Notes: generated by a model from the letters alone, not told the origin. Counted from the stretch's first letter, positions 33,948 to 42,593 are shown. The stretch is DNA of 64,000 nucleotides from DAITAZ01 sp036824045 (GCA_036824045.1 DAITAZ010000007.1:38489-102488), one strand, 5' to 3'. Translations and numbers: made by a program.

Positions 33948-34433
33948 TCAAGCTGCGCTGCCCGGTTTCATCTGGCTCTGCTGGTAGTTCTGCAGGCCCA
34001 CCAGATCGATCAGCCGGATCTGCTTTTCCAGCCAGTAGGCGTGATCCATCTCGGTGTCGTCGAGCTGGACGCGCAGCATCTCGCGGGTCACGTAATCCTG
34101 GGCAGCCTCGCAGGCGGCGATGGCTTTCTTCAGTTCGCCCACCACGTGGTATTCCACCGCCAGATCGGCCTTGAGCATCTCGGGCACGGTGCTGCCCACG
34201 TTCAGGGGCGCGCGCTTGGACAGATCCGGCTTGCCCTCCAGGAAGAGGATGCGCTGGATCAGCGCCCGGGCGTGCTGGCGCTCGTGGTCGGACTCATGCA
34301 GGCTCTTTTCCGCCAGATGGGCGAAACCCATGTCGGCGTACATCTCGCCATGGATCAGGTACTGGTCCACGGCGGTCAGCTCGCCCGCCAGCAATCCGTT
34401 GAGGATGTCGATTATGTTTTTGTCGCCTTGCAT
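33948..34433 (-). CDS. bfr: Bacterioferritin, ferroxidase subunit without heme ligand
   Basis: A 161-residue bacterioferritin subunit starting MQGDKNIIDILNGLLAGEL. It keeps all di-iron ligands by eye-alignment (E18, E51, H54, E94 and, allowing a one-residue insertion, E128 and H131) but has R52 in place of the heme-binding Met. It should supply ferroxidase activity to a mixed 24-mer with the adjacent heme-binding subunit. ATG 34433 is the family-typical start; the open frame continues upstream to 34493 without similarity. A Fur-box-like sequence lies about 80 bp upstream. Confidence 0.93.
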   Translation of the reverse strand: MQGDKNIIDILNGLLAGELTAVDQYLIHGEMYADMGFAHLAEKSLHESDHERQHARALIQRILFLEGKPDLSKRAPLNVGSTVPEMLKADLAVEYHVVGELKKAIAACEAAQDYVTREMLRVQLDDTEMDHAYWLEKQIRLIDLVGLQNYQQSQMKPGSAA

Positions 34434-34731
34434 TTCAGGCTCCTTGTTGGGTTGATACTTTTGCAGGATGGCACGCAGTTCGGCCCTTGGCAATGCGATT
34501 CCGCCATTTGGCTAACGAGAATGCTTTACGCCTTGGCAATCGGCGGAGGAGGGGCGAAAACGCACGCCAATTGTGCGTTTCAGGCCCGTGGGGTGCCCTT
34601 TGATTGTGCGCGCGGATATGGCATATGCCTTGACTTGGGGCGTGCCCCGGCCGCCCGGGCAAGATCGCCGATCCGGGCGTGATGTTGTGCGCCACCGCCG
34701 GCGGCGCGTGGTCGGAAAAGCGCTGCGCGCG
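34434..34731. other. 298 bp gap between bacterioferritin and LysR genes
   Basis: No gene was recognised. It holds the presumed promoter of the leftward bacterioferritin operon, including a Fur-like 19-mer at 34511-34529. No terminator with a T-run was seen for the LysR gene, which also reads leftward into this gap. Confidence 0.5.
34511..34529 (-). promoter_or_regulatory. Fur-box-like site upstream of bacterioferritin genes
   Basis: GCTAACGAGAATGCTTTAC matches the 19 bp Fur consensus GATAATGATAATCATTATC at 12 positions by my count. The location about 80 bp upstream of an iron-storage operon makes iron control plausible, but the match is modest. Confidence 0.3.
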
Positions 34732-35679
34732 TCATGCCGAAACCTGCCCGAAAGCCGGGCTGGTGAGCCAGCCGGCGTGGGCGACCGTGGTGAGCAACTC
34801 CTCCTTGAAGGCCTGCGCAGGGAGGGAGAGGACTTTGTGGCGGAGGTGGACGGCTGACCAGGGTTGCTGCAGCGGAAAGCCAGCGACGTTGAGGATGCGC
34901 AGCCCTTCGTGTTCCGGATGTTCGCCAAGGACGTGCCGGGAGAGGATCGCGAGGCCCATGCCGCTGGCCACGAGGTCGCGGATGGCTTCGTTGCTGCCCA
35001 GTGCGAGTTTGACTTTAAGCGTAAGCCCGCAGCGGGCGAGGTGTCGGTCCACAGCCTTGCGCGTGCCGGAACCGGTTTCGCGCATCAGGAAGGGAAAGGG
35101 GGCCAGCTCGGCGAGCCCCAGGGGGCCGGGTGGGAGGGTGTAGCTGGCGGGCGCGACAACGACGAGGGGATTGTCGAGAAAAGGCGTGGCGACGACATCA
35201 AGTTCATCGGGGGGAAAGGACATGATGTAGAGATCGTCCTCGTTGGCGCGCAGACGCTCGACGATGCGCGAGCGATTGGCCACTTCAAGTTCGATGTCGA
35301 TCTCCGGGTAGCGCTGGCAGAACGCGCCGAGCATGCGTGGGAGGAAGTGCTTGGCGGTGGTCACCAGTGCGACGCGCAGGCGGCCTTTTTTGAGACCTTT
35401 GATTGCATCCACGGCGGATTCGAAACGGTTCCAGCTATCGTCAAGTTCGCGGGCGGTCTGTAGCAGTTCCTGTCCGGCGGCGGTCAGGCGGATGTCCCGC
35501 CCGATCTGCTCGAAGACAGGCAGGCCGACGATGTCGGCAATTTGGCGGATCTGGATGGAGACGGCCGGCTGGGTCAGGTGCAAGGCGTGCGCCGCGCGCG
35601 AGAAGCTGCCGAGCCGGGCGACGGTGGCAAAGGTTTCCAGTTGGCGAAAGGTCAGGTGTCGGCGCGACATATAAGTCAA
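34732..35679 (-). CDS. LysR family regulator (CbbR/CcmR-like)
   Basis: A 315-residue LysR-type regulator. The winged HTH is at about 10-70 (FRQLETFATVARLGSFSRAAHALHLTQPAVSIQIRQI) and the effector domain at about 95-300, with RLRVALVTTAKHFLPRMLGAF and FLMRETGSGTRKAVD. These phrases are typical of CbbR/CmpR-type regulators of carbon fixation and inorganic carbon uptake. It is divergent from sbtA-sbtB across an AT-rich 86 bp gap, so it most likely controls them. The start may be ATG 35679 or ATG 35670. Confidence 0.88.
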   Translation of the reverse strand: MTYMSRRHLTFRQLETFATVARLGSFSRAAHALHLTQPAVSIQIRQIADIVGLPVFEQIGRDIRLTAAGQELLQTARELDDSWNRFESAVDAIKGLKKGRLRVALVTTAKHFLPRMLGAFCQRYPEIDIELEVANRSRIVERLRANEDDLYIMSFPPDELDVVATPFLDNPLVVVAPASYTLPPGPLGLAELAPFPFLMRETGSGTRKAVDRHLARCGLTLKVKLALGSNEAIRDLVASGMGLAILSRHVLGEHPEHEGLRILNVAGFPLQQPWSAVHLRHKVLSLPAQAFKEELLTTVAHAGWLTSPAFGQVSA

Positions 35680-35735
35680 AATTAATCTATGTTTGAAAAA
35701 GTTTAATTGGACTTAATGGTTTCCGGGTGGGATTG
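35671..35735. promoter_or_regulatory. AT-rich divergent LysR-sbtA control region
   Basis: This short stretch (ATAAGTCAAAATTAATCTATG...TTTAATTGGACTTAATGG) is very AT-rich in a GC-rich setting. It contains several TTA/TAA half-sites such as TTAAT, TTTAA and CTTAA, as expected of LysR (T-N11-A type) binding sites. A TTGAAA at 35693-35698 could be the -35 box for sbtA. The exact operator is not resolved. Confidence 0.45.
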
Positions 35736-35765
35736 TTCGCGCCGTTTCGATAGCTGGTGCGAGCG

Positions 35766-36707
35766 ATGCCCTTTGAACCCGTGATCCTGTTTTTTCTGCT
35801 GGGCGCACTGGCCGGCCTGATGCGGTCCGACCTGAAAATCCCGGCCGTGCTCTACGAGTCGCTGAGCATCTTCCTGCTCCTGGCCATCGGCCTGAAGGGC
35901 GGCGTCGAGCTGGCGCGCCAGTCGCTGGCCGAACTGATCGTGCCGGCGCTGGTGATCGTCGGCATCGGTGCTTTGCTGCCGTTGATCGCGTTTCCCGTAC
36001 TGCAGCGCTTGGGCAAGCTGTCCCGGGCCGATGCGGCGTCGGTGGCGGCTCACTACGGCTCGGTCAGTGTGGTCACGTTTGCCGTTGGCGCGACCTACCT
36101 GAGCAGCCTGGGGCAAGCCTATGAAGGCTATATGGTGGTGTTCCTGGTGCTGCTCGAATTCCCGGCGCTGATGATCGGTGTCTGGCTGGCCCGGCGCGGC
36201 CAGGGGGCGTCGAACCTGGGCAAGGTGCTGCACGAGGTGTTCGCCGGCAAAAGCATCCTGCTGCTGGTCGGCGGCCTGCTCATTGGCTGGGTGGCCGGGG
36301 CGGAGGGGCTGAAGCCCCTCGACAAGGTATTCTTCGACCTGTTCAAGGGCCTGCTGGCAATCTTCCTGCTCGAAATGGGCCTGGTTGCGGCCAGCCGCCT
36401 GGATGAGCTGCGGCGGGCGGGCGCCTTCCTCCTTGGCTTTGCCATCGCCATGCCGCTTCTGGCCGGGACGCTCGGGGCGCTGACGGCCAGCCTGCTCGGC
36501 CTCTCGGTCGGCGGCGCGGCGCTGCTCGCCACCCTGTACGCCAGTGCTTCCTATATCGCGGCGCCGGCGGCGATGCGCATCGCCGTGCCGGAGGCCAACC
36601 CGGCCCTGTCCATCGGCGCGGCGCTGGGCGTCACTTTTCCCTTCAACCTGGTGGTCGGGATCCCGACCTATCACTGGTTGGCCAGTCGGCTGGGAGGGGT
36701 GGCGTGA
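35766..36707 (+). CDS. sbtA: Sodium-dependent bicarbonate transporter SbtA
   Basis: A 313-residue inner-membrane protein with about ten helices in two inverted repeats. It begins MPFEPVILFFLLGALAGLMRSDLKIPAVLYESLSIFLLLAIGLKGGVEL, the signature of the SbtA (DUF897) family of Na+/HCO3- symporters first described in cyanobacteria. Other family blocks are AAHYGSVSVVTFAVGATYL and ATLYASASYIAAPAAMR. ATG 35766 is used; GTG 35757 is an alternative. The stop overlaps the SbtB start. Its presence suggests demand for bicarbonate, for example autotrophy or anaplerotic carboxylation, but no RuBisCO gene is in this window. Confidence 0.93.
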   Translation: MPFEPVILFFLLGALAGLMRSDLKIPAVLYESLSIFLLLAIGLKGGVELARQSLAELIVPALVIVGIGALLPLIAFPVLQRLGKLSRADAASVAAHYGSVSVVTFAVGATYLSSLGQAYEGYMVVFLVLLEFPALMIGVWLARRGQGASNLGKVLHEVFAGKSILLLVGGLLIGWVAGAEGLKPLDKVFFDLFKGLLAIFLLEMGLVAASRLDELRRAGAFLLGFAIAMPLLAGTLGALTASLLGLSVGGAALLATLYASASYIAAPAAMRIAVPEANPALSIGAALGVTFPFNLVVGIPTYHWLASRLGGVA

Positions 36708-37015
36708 TGTCCGCGACCGATGCCTGCCGCACCTTGCTCAGCGTGATCTGCGAAGCGATCCTCGAAGCCCGCGTGGTGGAGGACGCCCAGCGCCTTGGGG
36801 CACACGGATACACCGTCAGCGATGCCCGGGGCTGGGGCCGGCATGGCGCCCGCGATGGCCACTGGCCGATGAGTGGCAATGTGCGCATCGACATACTCTG
36901 CGAACCGGCGGTGGCGGACGCGATCGCCGGCCATCTGGAAGCGAGCTATTTCAGCCGCTATGCGATCGTCTGCTATCTGAGCCAGGTGCGCGTACTCCGG
37001 CCAGGCAAGTTCTAG
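36707..37015 (+). CDS. sbtB: PII-like regulator SbtB of the bicarbonate transporter
   Basis: A 102-residue PII-superfamily protein whose ATG overlaps the sbtA stop by 1 bp (TGATG), with GGGAGGGG 8 bp upstream. It has the ferredoxin-like PII fold pattern, a T-loop region around SDARGWGRHGARDGHWPMSG and IDILCEPAVADAIAGHLEASYF. The end (VRVLRPGKF) lacks the Cys pair of the R-loop found in many cyanobacterial SbtB proteins. By analogy it binds adenine nucleotides and gates SbtA. GTG 36704 is a possible alternative start. Confidence 0.85.
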   Translation: MSATDACRTLLSVICEAILEARVVEDAQRLGAHGYTVSDARGWGRHGARDGHWPMSGNVRIDILCEPAVADAIAGHLEASYFSRYAIVCYLSQVRVLRPGKF

Positions 37016-37061
37016 AGCGCGCCATGGTTGGATGGCGGCCGAGGCCGCACCGCGCCGTGCG

Positions 37062-37844
37062 TTACGGTTTCCAGTCGTAGTCGATGCTCAGCGGCGCATG
37101 ATCGCTGAAGCGCTGTTCCTTGTAGACGCTGGCCGCCTGGGCTGCGCCGGCTATTCCGGCGGTGCCGATCTGGTAGTCGATCCGCCAGCCCACGTTCTTG
37201 GCCCAGGCCTGGCCCCGGTTGCTCCACCACGTGTAGGCCTCGCCGGTGGCGTCCGGGTAGAGGCGGCGGTAGATGTCCGCCCAGCCCTGGCCGTCCAGGA
37301 TGCCCGTCAGCCAGGCCCGCTCCTCGGGCAGGAAGCCGGAGTTCTTCTGGTTGGATTTCCAGTTCTTCAGGTCGATTTCCTTGTGGGCGATGTTCCAGTC
37401 GCCGCACAGCACGAACTCCCGCCCCGATTCCATCAGCCCTTGCAGGTGCGGTGCGAACAGGTCCAGAAACCGGTATTTGGCCTGCTGCCGATCGTCCGAG
37501 CTTGAGCCGGACGGCACGTACACCGACACCACCGAAAGATTGCCGAAGTCCGCCTGGAGGTAGCGGCCCTCGGCGTCGAATTCGGCGTTGCCCAGTCCGA
37601 CGATCACCCGGTCCGGCTGCTCCCGGCTGTAGAGGCCGACACCGCTGTAGCCTTTTTTCTCGGCGTAGTGGAAGGCGGCGTGGTAGCCCGCCGGGGCGCG
37701 CATCTCGTCGCTCAGGTCGGGCTCCTGGGCTTTGAGTTCCTGCAGGCAAATGATGTCCGGAGCGTGGGCGGCCATCCACGGGAAGAAGCCCTTGTTGGCC
37801 GCGGAACGGATTCCGTTGAGGTTGGCGGAGACGATGCGTAACAT
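37062..37844 (-). CDS. xthA: Exodeoxyribonuclease III
   Basis: A 260-residue AP endonuclease/3'-5' exonuclease of base-excision repair. Catalytic blocks are present: N-terminal ANLNGIRSA, CLQELKAQE with the metal-binding Glu, YSGVGLYSR, the GDWNIAH active site with Asp and Asn, GWRIDYQI and the C-terminal SDHAPL with the catalytic His. The length matches E. coli XthA. It is divergent from pyrE across 72 bp. Confidence 0.96.
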   Translation of the reverse strand: MLRIVSANLNGIRSAANKGFFPWMAAHAPDIICLQELKAQEPDLSDEMRAPAGYHAAFHYAEKKGYSGVGLYSREQPDRVIVGLGNAEFDAEGRYLQADFGNLSVVSVYVPSGSSSDDRQQAKYRFLDLFAPHLQGLMESGREFVLCGDWNIAHKEIDLKNWKSNQKNSGFLPEERAWLTGILDGQGWADIYRRLYPDATGEAYTWWSNRGQAWAKNVGWRIDYQIGTAGIAGAAQAASVYKEQRFSDHAPLSIDYDWKP

Positions 37845-37916
37845 GCGCGGACCTTATTTTTCGGCCTTTTCCGGCGGCCTTGGAGGGCGCCGGGGCGGGC
37901 TCTGGTGGAGAGAACC

Positions 37917-38561
37917 ATGGATTTTAGTCGTGAATTCATTGCCCTGGCCTGCGCCAAGGGCGTGCTGCGCTTTGGCGAGTTCAAGACCAAGGCGGGGCGG
38001 CTGTCCCCTTACTTCTTCAATGCGGGCCTCTTCAACGACGGCGCTTCCCTGGATGCCTTGTGCAGCTTCTATGCCCGGGCCATCCAGGCGTCCGGCCTGG
38101 CGTTCGACGTGCTGTTCGGCCCCGCCTACAAGGGCATCCCGCTGGCTGCGGGCACTGCCATGGCCCTGGCCCGCGTCGGGCACAACACGCCGTTCGCCTT
38201 CAACCGCAAGGAGGCGAAGGACCATGGCGAGGGGGGCAGCCTGATCGGCGCGGCATTGAGGGGTAAAGTCCTCATCCTTGATGACGTTATCTCTGCAGGA
38301 ACCTCGGTCCGGGAGTCCGTGGAGTTGATCCGCGCCCAGGGGGCAGAGCCCGCCGGGGTGGTGATCGCGCTGGACCGGATGGAGCGGGGGCAGGGCGAGC
38401 TTTCCGCCGTTCAGGAGGTGCAGCGCAACTACGGTATTCCGGTAGTGGCGGTGGCCAATCTGACGGACCTGATTGCTTATTTGGGCGACAGCCCTGAACT
38501 TGAACAGAATCTGGAGGCCGTGCAGCGCTACCGCAACCAATACGGTGTGAGCACGGCGTGA
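37917..38561 (+). CDS. pyrE: Orotate phosphoribosyltransferase
   Basis: A 214-residue enzyme of pyrimidine synthesis that joins orotate to PRPP giving OMP. It shows LSPYFFNAGLFNDG, GPAYKGIPLA and FNRKEAKDHGEGG (the flexible catalytic loop), then the PRPP-binding signature VLILDDVISAGTSVRES. GGTGGAGAG upstream supports ATG 37917. Length and motifs match gammaproteobacterial and betaproteobacterial PyrE. Confidence 0.96.
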   Translation: MDFSREFIALACAKGVLRFGEFKTKAGRLSPYFFNAGLFNDGASLDALCSFYARAIQASGLAFDVLFGPAYKGIPLAAGTAMALARVGHNTPFAFNRKEAKDHGEGGSLIGAALRGKVLILDDVISAGTSVRESVELIRAQGAEPAGVVIALDRMERGQGELSAVQEVQRNYGIPVVAVANLTDLIAYLGDSPELEQNLEAVQRYRNQYGVSTA

Positions 38562-38568
38562 CGAGGGA

Positions 38569-39195
38569 ATGTGGCTTAGGCTGCTGGTATTACTGGCGAT
38601 CAGTTGGAGTGGAACCGCGGGCGCGCAACGGGTGAGTTTCTGTTGCCAGGGCGCCAGCGGCTACCAGGTTTGCTCCGACACCCTGCCCGCCGAATGTTAC
38701 GGCCGGCCCTACCGGGAGATCTCGCCGCAAGGCATCGTCAGACGGCAGGTGGACGCCCCCTCCAACCTGGATCAACGGCTCGCCGAACAACGCCGCCGGC
38801 GGGAGCAGGAGCGCTCGGCCCGGGAGCAGAGCCGGCGCGACAGCATGCTGGTGGACGTCTACGCCAGCGAGCGCGACCTGGACATCGCCCGGGAGCGGGC
38901 GGAGCGCATCCTGGAGCAGGATCTGACCAACCTCAAGTCCCGGCTGCAGGACGCCTCCCGCCGTCGGGACGAGCAGCGCGGCCAACTCGCCGCCGCCACC
39001 CAGCCGGCCCAGCAGGCGGAACTGCGCCGCAACCTCAAGCGCCGGGAAGAAGAGATTGAGGCCCTGCGCCAGGCGGTGGGCGAGAAGCAGACAGAACTGG
39101 AGAGCACGCGCCAGCGCTTCGACGACGACAAGCGCCGTTACCGGGAACTGACGCGCATCCGCCAGCAGCGCTACGGCGCTGACTCGGGCTACTGA
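38569..39195 (+). CDS. Secreted coiled-coil protein, function unknown
   Basis: A 208-residue protein starting 7 bp after pyrE. A signal peptide (MWLRLLVLLAISWSGTAGA) precedes a short Cys-containing segment (VSFCCQGASGYQVCSDTLPAECYGRPY) that resembles the N-terminal part of DUF4124-type envelope proteins. Residues about 70-200 are strongly charged (R/E/Q-rich) and form a long predicted coiled coil. It is probably periplasmic. The gene pair pyrE-coiled-coil protein suggests co-transcription but gives no function. Confidence 0.75.
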   Translation: MWLRLLVLLAISWSGTAGAQRVSFCCQGASGYQVCSDTLPAECYGRPYREISPQGIVRRQVDAPSNLDQRLAEQRRRREQERSAREQSRRDSMLVDVYASERDLDIARERAERILEQDLTNLKSRLQDASRRRDEQRGQLAAATQPAQQAELRRNLKRREEEIEALRQAVGEKQTELESTRQRFDDDKRRYRELTRIRQQRYGADSGY

Positions 39196-39279
39196 GCCGG
39201 CCTGCGGGGCGCCCATCCCGCATCGGGGCGGCTTCCGGTACGATGTGGCCGATCCCCGTTTCAGTCGGTGTCCGGCGCC

Positions 39280-39882
39280 ATGGACGACATCCCATCCCTG
39301 CAGCACCCTGGTTTCCTCGCACGCTCGAGCCGCAGCGTGCTCCGGACCTTGGGCTGGCGGCTATGCCTGACGCCGCCGCCGGGCCGGCAAGCGGTCGTGG
39401 CGGTCTATCCCCACACTTCGAATTGGGACTTTCCCCTCGGGTTGCTGACCCGCTGGGGCATGGGCCTCAAAGCCCGTTGGGCCGGCAAGGACACCCTCTT
39501 CGCCGGGCCGGCAGGCGCGGTGTTTCGCGCCCTGGGCGGAATACCGGTGAACCGGCGGGAGCGCACCGGTCTGGTGGGCGCGCTGGCGGCCTTGTTCCGT
39601 GAGGAGGAGGCGCTGTTCCTCGCCATCGCCCCTGAGGGCACCCGCTCCCACGTGGATCACTGGAAGTCCGGCTTCTACCGGGTGGCGGTGGAGGCGGGGG
39701 TACCGATCGGCCTGGGCTTCCTGGACTATGGTCGGAGGGAATGCGGCGTCACCGTCTGGCTTGAACCGACCGGCGACGAGGCGGCGGACCTGGCCGCCAT
39801 CCGCGCGTTCTATGCGGACAAACGGGGCTTGCACCCGGAGAATCAGGGAGAGATCCGCTTCAAACCGGCGCAGCGTCCCTAA
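39280..39882 (+). CDS. PlsC-type 1-acylglycerol-phosphate acyltransferase family protein
   Basis: A protein of about 200 residues with the glycerolphosphate acyltransferase fold. The H-x4-D catalytic motif is HTSNWD (about 45-50), followed by GGIPVNRRERTG and the substrate-binding IAPEGTRSHVDHWKSGFYRVA. It is short and resembles the soluble or peripheral group of PlsC-like proteins rather than a membrane PlsC. The start may be ATG 39280 or GTG 39268. The acyl acceptor could be lysophosphatidate or another lysolipid. Confidence 0.82.
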   Translation: MDDIPSLQHPGFLARSSRSVLRTLGWRLCLTPPPGRQAVVAVYPHTSNWDFPLGLLTRWGMGLKARWAGKDTLFAGPAGAVFRALGGIPVNRRERTGLVGALAALFREEEALFLAIAPEGTRSHVDHWKSGFYRVAVEAGVPIGLGFLDYGRRECGVTVWLEPTGDEAADLAAIRAFYADKRGLHPENQGEIRFKPAQRP

Positions 39883-39897
39883 GGCCGCGTCTCTCGG

Positions 39898-40581
39898 TTA
39901 TTTGCCCTCTTGCTGGCGCAGCAGCTGCTGGCGTTGGGCTTCCTTGTCCGCATCGCGCTGCGCGGCGCGGGCGGCGCGCTCCTTGGCCTTGCGCTGGGCG
40001 GCGGCTTCCTTTTCCGCGTCGCGGCGGGCGCCGTCCGCTGCTTCCTGCCGGGCTTCGGCGGCCCGTTGCGCCTGGGCCGCGTCCCGCTCCGCCCGGGCCT
40101 TGTCCCGGGCTTGCTCGCGGCGCTCGTTCTCGAGCCGGTTGCGCGCGGCCTGGGCCTCCCGGTCGGCCTCCTTTTGTGTGTGGAGGCTGTCCTTGCTGAC
40201 CGCGTCTTCCGCCCGTTTTTCCGCCGCCGCGGCCCGCGCCGCGTCGGTGCCCGGCTTGGCCCCGAGCCGGTCTTCCCGTTCCAGCCGGCGGGCTTCCCGC
40301 TCCTTGGCGCCGGCCTCCAGATCCAGCTTGCGAATGGGGAGGATCTCGTCCACGTATTCGCTCTGGGACTGGTCGAGGCAGCGATTGGTGAAGAACCGCC
40401 GGTAGCAGGCGGCGTCGCGCACCAGCTTGCGATATTCCGCTTCGTCCCGCCGCGCCTTGGCGTCTTCCCGCATGTGCACGGCCTCCTCCCTGAGCTGTTC
40501 GGCGCGGCTGGCGGGCGGCTCCTGGGCCAGGCAGGGCGGGGCGAGCAGGAGGGCGGTGAGAACGAAGGCGTAGTGGCGCAT
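39898..40581 (-). CDS. Secreted Ala/Arg/Glu-rich coiled-coil protein, function unknown
   Basis: A 227-residue protein with a signal peptide (MRHYAFVLTALLLAPPCLA) and an N-terminal segment with a Cys pair (DAACYRRFFTNRCLDQ, about 57-72). From about residue 90 to the end it is low-complexity, A/R/E/Q/D-rich and almost certainly helical coiled coil. It recalls the other secreted coiled-coil protein at 38569 in design, though not obviously in sequence. ATG 40581 is the only start giving a signal peptide. It is convergent with the acyltransferase gene. Confidence 0.72.
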   Translation of the reverse strand: MRHYAFVLTALLLAPPCLAQEPPASRAEQLREEAVHMREDAKARRDEAEYRKLVRDAACYRRFFTNRCLDQSQSEYVDEILPIRKLDLEAGAKEREARRLEREDRLGAKPGTDAARAAAAEKRAEDAVSKDSLHTQKEADREAQAARNRLENERREQARDKARAERDAAQAQRAAEARQEAADGARRDAEKEAAAQRKAKERAARAAQRDADKEAQRQQLLRQQEGK

Positions 40582-40680
40582 CGGGGTGTTCCGGTCCGGT
40601 GGTGAGGGGCGATTGTATGCGACCGGGGCGGCGCATGGCCCGTGGCCGTAGAATGACGCCTTTTTCCGCCGGACCCAGCC

Positions 40681-42579
40681 GTGATCAGCCTGCGCAACCT
40701 CAGCCTCGCCCGGGGCGCCAAGAGCCTTATCGAAGGCGCCAGCCTGCAACTGCACCCGGGGCACCGGGTCGGCCTGACCGGCGCCAACGGCTGCGGCAAA
40801 TCCAGCCTCTTCGCCCTGCTGCGGGGCGAGTTGCATCAGGAGGCGGGCGATCTGGAAATTCCCGCTGCCTGGGTAGTCGGCCATGTTTCCCAGGAGACGC
40901 CGGCGCTGACCTGTTCGGCCCTGGACTATGTGCTGGACGGCGATGCCGAGTTACGCCGCATCGAGGCTGAACTGGCGGCTGCCGAGGCGACTGGCGACGG
41001 CCACCGCGTGGGCGAACTGCACGGCCGGCTGGGGGAGGTGGATGGCTACGGCGCGCGGGCGCGGGCGGCGGAGCTGCTGCACGGCCTGGGCTTTGGCGAT
41101 GCCGATTTCCCCCGCCCGGTGGCGGAGTTCTCCGGCGGCTGGCGGGTGCGGCTGAATCTGGCGCAAGCGCTCATGTGCCGCTCCGACCTGCTGCTGCTGG
41201 ACGAGCCCACCAACCACCTGGACCTGGACGCGGTGATCTGGCTGGAAGGCTGGCTGAAAAGTTATCGCGGCACCCTGCTCCTCATCTCCCACGACCGGGA
41301 CTTTCTCGACGCGGTGGTGAGCCATATCGCCCATATCGAAAACCGCAGCCTGCGCCTGTACAGCGGCGGCTATTCGGATTTCGAGCGCCAGCGTGCCGCC
41401 CAGCTGGCCGTGCAGCAGGCCATGTTTGAAAAGCAGCAGCGGGAGCGGGCCCACCTGGAAAGCTACATCAACCGTTTCCGGGCCAAGGCCACCAAAGCCC
41501 GCCAGGCCCAGAGCCGGATCAAGGCCCTGGCGCGGATGGAGGAGGTGAGCGCCGCCCATGTGGACTCGCCTTTCAGCTTTGCCTTTCTCGAACCCGCTGG
41601 CGCGCCCGACCCCTTGCTGACCGTGGCCGACGCGGCGGCGGGCTACGGCGGACAGCCCCTCCTGGAGCGCCTGCAGCTGACCCTGCGCCCGGGTGAGCGG
41701 GTAGGACTGCTGGGGCGCAACGGTGCGGGCAAGTCCACTTTGATCAAGCTGCTGGCCGGGGAGATGCCGCCCCTGGCCGGCGAGCGGCGGGAGGGCAAGG
41801 GCCTGGCCATCGGCTACTTCGCCCAGCACCAACTGGAGCAATTGCGCGCCGATGAATCGCCCCTCCAACACATGCTGCGCCTGGCGCCCCAGACCCGGGA
41901 GCAGGATCTGCGGGACTATCTGGGCGGTTTCGACTTCCGTGGCGACATGGCCACCAGTCCCTGCGGGGCCTTCTCCGGCGGCGAGAAATCCCGCCTGGCG
42001 CTGGCCATCCTCATCTGGCAGCGGCCCAATCTGCTGCTGCTGGACGAGCCCACCAACCACCTGGACCTGGAAATGCGCCACGCCCTGAATCTCGCCCTCC
42101 AGGAGTACGACGGGGGCGTGGTCCTCGTCTCCCACGACCGCTCCCTGCTGCGCACCACCTGTGAGCGCTTCCTGCTGGTGGCTGATGGCCGCGCCCAACC
42201 CTTCGATGGCGACCTGGACGACTACAAGGACTGGCTGGCCCAGCAGCGGGCGCGGGAAGCCACGGCTGCTGCCCCGCCCGGCAAGGAGGAGCGCCGCCAG
42301 CAGCGGGAACAGGCCGCCGCCGACCGCCAGGCCCTGCTCGCCCGCCGCCGGCCACTGGTGAAAGAGATCGAGAAGCTGGAACAGAAAATCGCGAAGCTGC
42401 AGGCGGAGAAACACCCCCTGGATGAACGCGTCGCCGATCCGACGCTCTACACCGGTCCCCAGGCCGGGGAAGTCCAGGCCCTGCTCAAGCGCCAGGCGGA
42501 GCTCGCCCAGCAGATCGAAGCGGCCGAGGAGCGCTGGCTGGAGGTGCAGGCGGAACTGGAGGTGTTGCCAGCGGTGTGA
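40681..42579 (+). CDS. ABC-F family ATP-binding protein (YheS-like)
   Basis: A 632-residue soluble protein with two ABC domains and no membrane part, acting on ribosomes or in translation quality control. Walker A motifs are GANGCGKSS (about 34-42) and GRNGAGKST (about 345-353). ABC signatures are FSGGWRVR and FSGGEKSR, and both Walker B motifs read LLLLDEPTNHLDL. The inter-domain linker (about 245-300, charged, including FRAKATKARQAQSRIKAL) and a C-terminal coiled coil (about 530-630) match the YheS group. The start is GTG 40681. Confidence 0.92.
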   Translation: MISLRNLSLARGAKSLIEGASLQLHPGHRVGLTGANGCGKSSLFALLRGELHQEAGDLEIPAAWVVGHVSQETPALTCSALDYVLDGDAELRRIEAELAAAEATGDGHRVGELHGRLGEVDGYGARARAAELLHGLGFGDADFPRPVAEFSGGWRVRLNLAQALMCRSDLLLLDEPTNHLDLDAVIWLEGWLKSYRGTLLLISHDRDFLDAVVSHIAHIENRSLRLYSGGYSDFERQRAAQLAVQQAMFEKQQRERAHLESYINRFRAKATKARQAQSRIKALARMEEVSAAHVDSPFSFAFLEPAGAPDPLLTVADAAAGYGGQPLLERLQLTLRPGERVGLLGRNGAGKSTLIKLLAGEMPPLAGERREGKGLAIGYFAQHQLEQLRADESPLQHMLRLAPQTREQDLRDYLGGFDFRGDMATSPCGAFSGGEKSRLALAILIWQRPNLLLLDEPTNHLDLEMRHALNLALQEYDGGVVLVSHDRSLLRTTCERFLLVADGRAQPFDGDLDDYKDWLAQQRAREATAAAPPGKEERRQQREQAAADRQALLARRRPLVKEIEKLEQKIAKLQAEKHPLDERVADPTLYTGPQAGEVQALLKRQAELAQQIEAAEERWLEVQAELEVLPAV

Positions 42580-42593
42580 GCGGGGCGACAGCG

